This document shows positions 61,593-64,000 of a DNA stretch of 64,000 nucleotides, in pieces. The stretch spans positions 10,672,862-10,736,861 of the forward strand of contig NC_057918.1 in the NCBI RefSeq assembly GCF_018873765.1. Direction: 5' to 3'. Both the position numbers and the translations under genes were made by a program. Positions within the stretch are counted from its first letter, which is position 1. Every line of letters starts with the position of its first letter. This stretch comes from Telopea speciosissima (taxonomy: Eukaryota; Streptophyta; Magnoliopsida; Proteales; Proteaceae). A model generated the notes under the pieces. It saw only the letters and a program-made list of their open reading frames with translations. It ran no database searches and had not been told where the DNA came from.

Positions 61593-63823
61593 ATGGGACA
61601 ATCAGTTTGCTGTATTCAAGTGGACCAGTCAACCGTAGCCATCAAGGAGACCTTTGGAAAGTTTGCTGGTGTGCTTGAGCCTGGTTGTCACTTCTTGCCT
61701 TGGTGTTTTGGGAGTCAGTTAGCTGGGAACCTTTCATTGCGTGTGAAGCAACTTGATGTTCGATGTGAAACAAAGACTAAGGTTCATGGCTAGTTTACCT
61801 CCACTTATGTAAAAAATATTTCCATGTTGAGAATTATGATATTTTCCTTTTTCTTCCCCCCACCAACCCCCCCCCCCCCAAAAAAAATAATTTCTTGAGG
61901 TTATAATAATTTTTAACGTGCACGCTGATAAGATTGAATTATCTGATTTATAAGAAACATTTTCTGTAGCTATGTATTTGTAATTGGGTAGTGAATATAT
62001 TTTTGTATCTCTAGCTATGTATTTGTAATTGGGTTGTGAAAAAACTTTTGGAAATTAAAAAAGGGAAATGTTTTTACATAGCCTGCTAAGAGAGGCTTCT
62101 CTTTATGGCCCACCCTTTTCTGAGCCACGTGGAGGGCTCCTCTTCTTCTAACCGACTGCTGGATGGTAACCCCCTCCATGGATTAACCATGTTTTGCTTA
62201 CTGTGTTAGCTTTGTTCTCAAATGGTTGAACCAAAGTTTTCACGAAGTTTCCAAAGTAGTAATATCAACCAATCGTTAAACAATTATATCTTCATGCGGT
62301 TTGGGCTGGAACTTACTAGACTCATAAAAATGATGGAATAGATGACGTGCCTACAAACTTGATTGCCACTGGAGCAGCCATGTTGCAGCTGTTAAGAGAC
62401 GCCTCTCTAAATGGGCCTCTCTCCAAAAGAAAAAGGAAAACAAAATACTAAAGAAGTTGGGGTGGGGTTGGGGGTTTTACATTTCATGTTTATTTTATAA
62501 CTTTTCATACTAACTGAGCATACCATTGCATATTTGGTACAATTTATTAAAACCAACATTAAAAGCTAACTTGCAGTCTATTCTTCCCTCTTAAAATTAA
62601 ACTAGTACTCGTTCCACCATAATTATTGATAACATTCAACTAGTTTGCATGTATAGGGACATGGGAATCGAAATCCAATGTGTATCCTGGACCATCACAC
62701 AATTATTCTATTTTCCTGTAGGTTTTAAGGTTTAACATTCACAAATTATGTCACTGTGGTTGCATCCATTCAATATCGTGCTTCGGCAAACAAAGCTGCT
62801 GATGCTTTCTATAAACTCAGCAACACCAGGGAGCAGATTCAAGCCTACGTTTTTTATGGTCTGAATGCGAAACTCTTAAATTTGCTGAGCTTTATGAAAT
62901 TGAAGTTCTGTTTGTGCTTCCATCTTTTGTATTTTGATTATATCTGTTCTTGACAAACATATCGATCCTATGACCTACATTATTAAAATTAGCCTGCGGG
63001 ATAGATGTCCTGATGTTTATATGGCAGAGAAGAGGAAGTCCATCTTGGAATACTTTAGAATACTTTTTAGGAAAATGTCTTAAAATTCCCTTGGGGAAAC
63101 TTCTCATACTTTCCAGGTTATAGGCTTAATAGTGTGCTTGTCATGGACTCATGATCTTAATTGAGACATTACAACAACAGCAACAACAACTCTGCCTTAC
63201 ACCAGCTAAATGGGTTCGGCTATTTTAGTTGAGGCTTTAGTTTTATAATATTAAGATATTACTTGGCCACTGTCAAACTTCATTCTCTACATTCAGAGGA
63301 ATCTCAGGTGTCGCATTTCCCTAATGGTGTTTGCAATCATATCCATTTGAAGTTCAGAGATTATCCAATCAAAACGTTTAGGCATTATATATTTTTGTTG
63401 TTGAGCAACAACTAATATGCCTGAAAGATTAATTAATTTGTCCCACACTTGTAACTGTTTTTCAGTTATCAGGGCAAGTGTTCCAAATTTGGACTTGGCT
63501 TCCACCTTTGAGCAAAAGAATGAAATAGCGAAATCTGTGGAAGAAGAGCTTGAAAAGGTCATCTTTTAACTATTATCGTTTCCTTTTTGTGTGTGTGTGT
63601 TTTATTTGGGGGTGGGGTTGGTGTGGTTAAAGAACTACGATATCCTGGTAGACTCTGTACATTCTTCCGGAACCTCCTATTAGATCGCTTGAACAAATTG
63701 TATTCATTTTATTTTGAATTTTACAGGCAATGTCAGCATATGGTTATGAGATTGTCCAAACACTTATTGTGGATATTGAACCAGACGAGCATGTAAAGAG
63801 AGCAATGAATGAAATAAATGCAG
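61593..63823 (+). pseudogene. Second HIR copy, partial, probably a pseudogene
   Basis: Exon 1 (61593-61781) is intact: [19 protein letters not shown] with small differences from copy 1. Exon 2 survives only as 62751-62858. A 39-bp deletion relative to copy 1 removed the intron-1 acceptor and the first 13 coding bases, which would shift the frame. It also has an Asp-to-Tyr change at the exon-2 end. Exon 3 (63466-63557) and exon 4 (63727-63823) are intact with normal splice sites. Exon 5 lies beyond the window. Without a new acceptor the product would truncate soon after exon 1. Close similarity to copy 1 points to a recent origin. Confidence 0.85.
63172..63224 (-). mobile_element. RTE-type tail insertion, duplicated copy
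   Basis: This is the orthologous position to 31081-31129 in the first HIR copy, with slightly more CAA repeats. The left flank (TTAATTGAGACATT) and right flank (TTTAGTTGAGG) are the diverged TSDs. Confidence 0.7.
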
Positions 63824-64000
63824 GTAATTATTTGAGGGTTAAGGTTTGGCATGTTTTCAGAAATATGAACCTCTGTAGGATGAAGGACAATAACCTCCAT
63901 CATCTCTAAAACAGATGTCCTTCTTTATTTGCATAAAATAAAATCTGCAAATTGGCCCAATCACAAATCTCTCTGTCTGGTTGTTCCATCCATCATATAT

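Larger units (their letters stand above)
60972..64000 (+). repeat. Segmental duplication of the HIR locus (matches 28785-31905)
   Basis: From the TGGTTTAG before the CT-rich block at ~60975, the sequence is nearly collinear with 28785 onward to the window end. This covers the HIR 5' UTR intron tail, exons 1-4 and introns. Shared intron insertions (including the RTE tail at 63172-63224) show the duplication is younger than those insertions. The duplicated block lacks the presumed HIR promoter and first UTR exon. Confidence 0.92.

Overview
The window is nuclear DNA of a flowering plant. It has spliced genes with GT-AG introns, plant-specific families (an RLCK-VII kinase, a chloroplast DUF1338 enzyme, a HIR protein, a PG1-beta type BURP protein, an ABCC transporter) and many plant transposons (Ty1/copia, TRIM-like, hAT, MULE and Au-type SINE relics). 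I cannot name the species. The AT-rich, intron-rich, TE-laden introns suggest a dicot or early-diverging angiosperm rather than a grass, but this is inference.

Layout. 1-13143 (+): the 3' half of a PBL34/35/36-like receptor-like cytoplasmic kinase. Its upstream exons lie outside the window. The >6 kb upstream intron holds a rearranged three-LTR array with a nested hAT insertion, two Au-type SINEs and one unexplained exon-like ORF. 15774-24558 (-): a complete seven-exon gene for chloroplast 2-oxoadipate dioxygenase/decarboxylase (DUF1338), convergent with the kinase. 29404-32515 (+): a complete five-exon HIR (SPFH/band 7) gene, head-to-head with the DUF1338 gene. 35178-36314 (+): a compact BURP gene whose small first intron stays open in frame. 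36631-39278: a solo copia LTR with perfect 5-bp TSD and an 893-bp MULE-like foldback with 9-bp TSD. 39279-47797 (+): an ABCC3-like ABC transporter pseudogene with two frameshifts and three in-frame stops. It carries an internal duplication of one exon that records the empty site of a SINE. 50190-58440: TE-derived sequence, with a 5.65-kb dead Ty1/copia element (minus strand, TSD caaac). 59141-60500: a TRIM-like element. 60972-64000: a second partial copy of the HIR locus, probably non-functional because a 39-bp deletion removed an exon-2 splice acceptor; it runs off the window end.

The genes do not form an operon-like or obviously co-working set. They are independent plant genes separated by transposons. 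I see no convincing new biological system. The best observations are structural: nested and dated insertions, a duplicated HIR locus with a splice-site deletion, a decaying ABCC gene, and an in-frame intron in the BURP gene.
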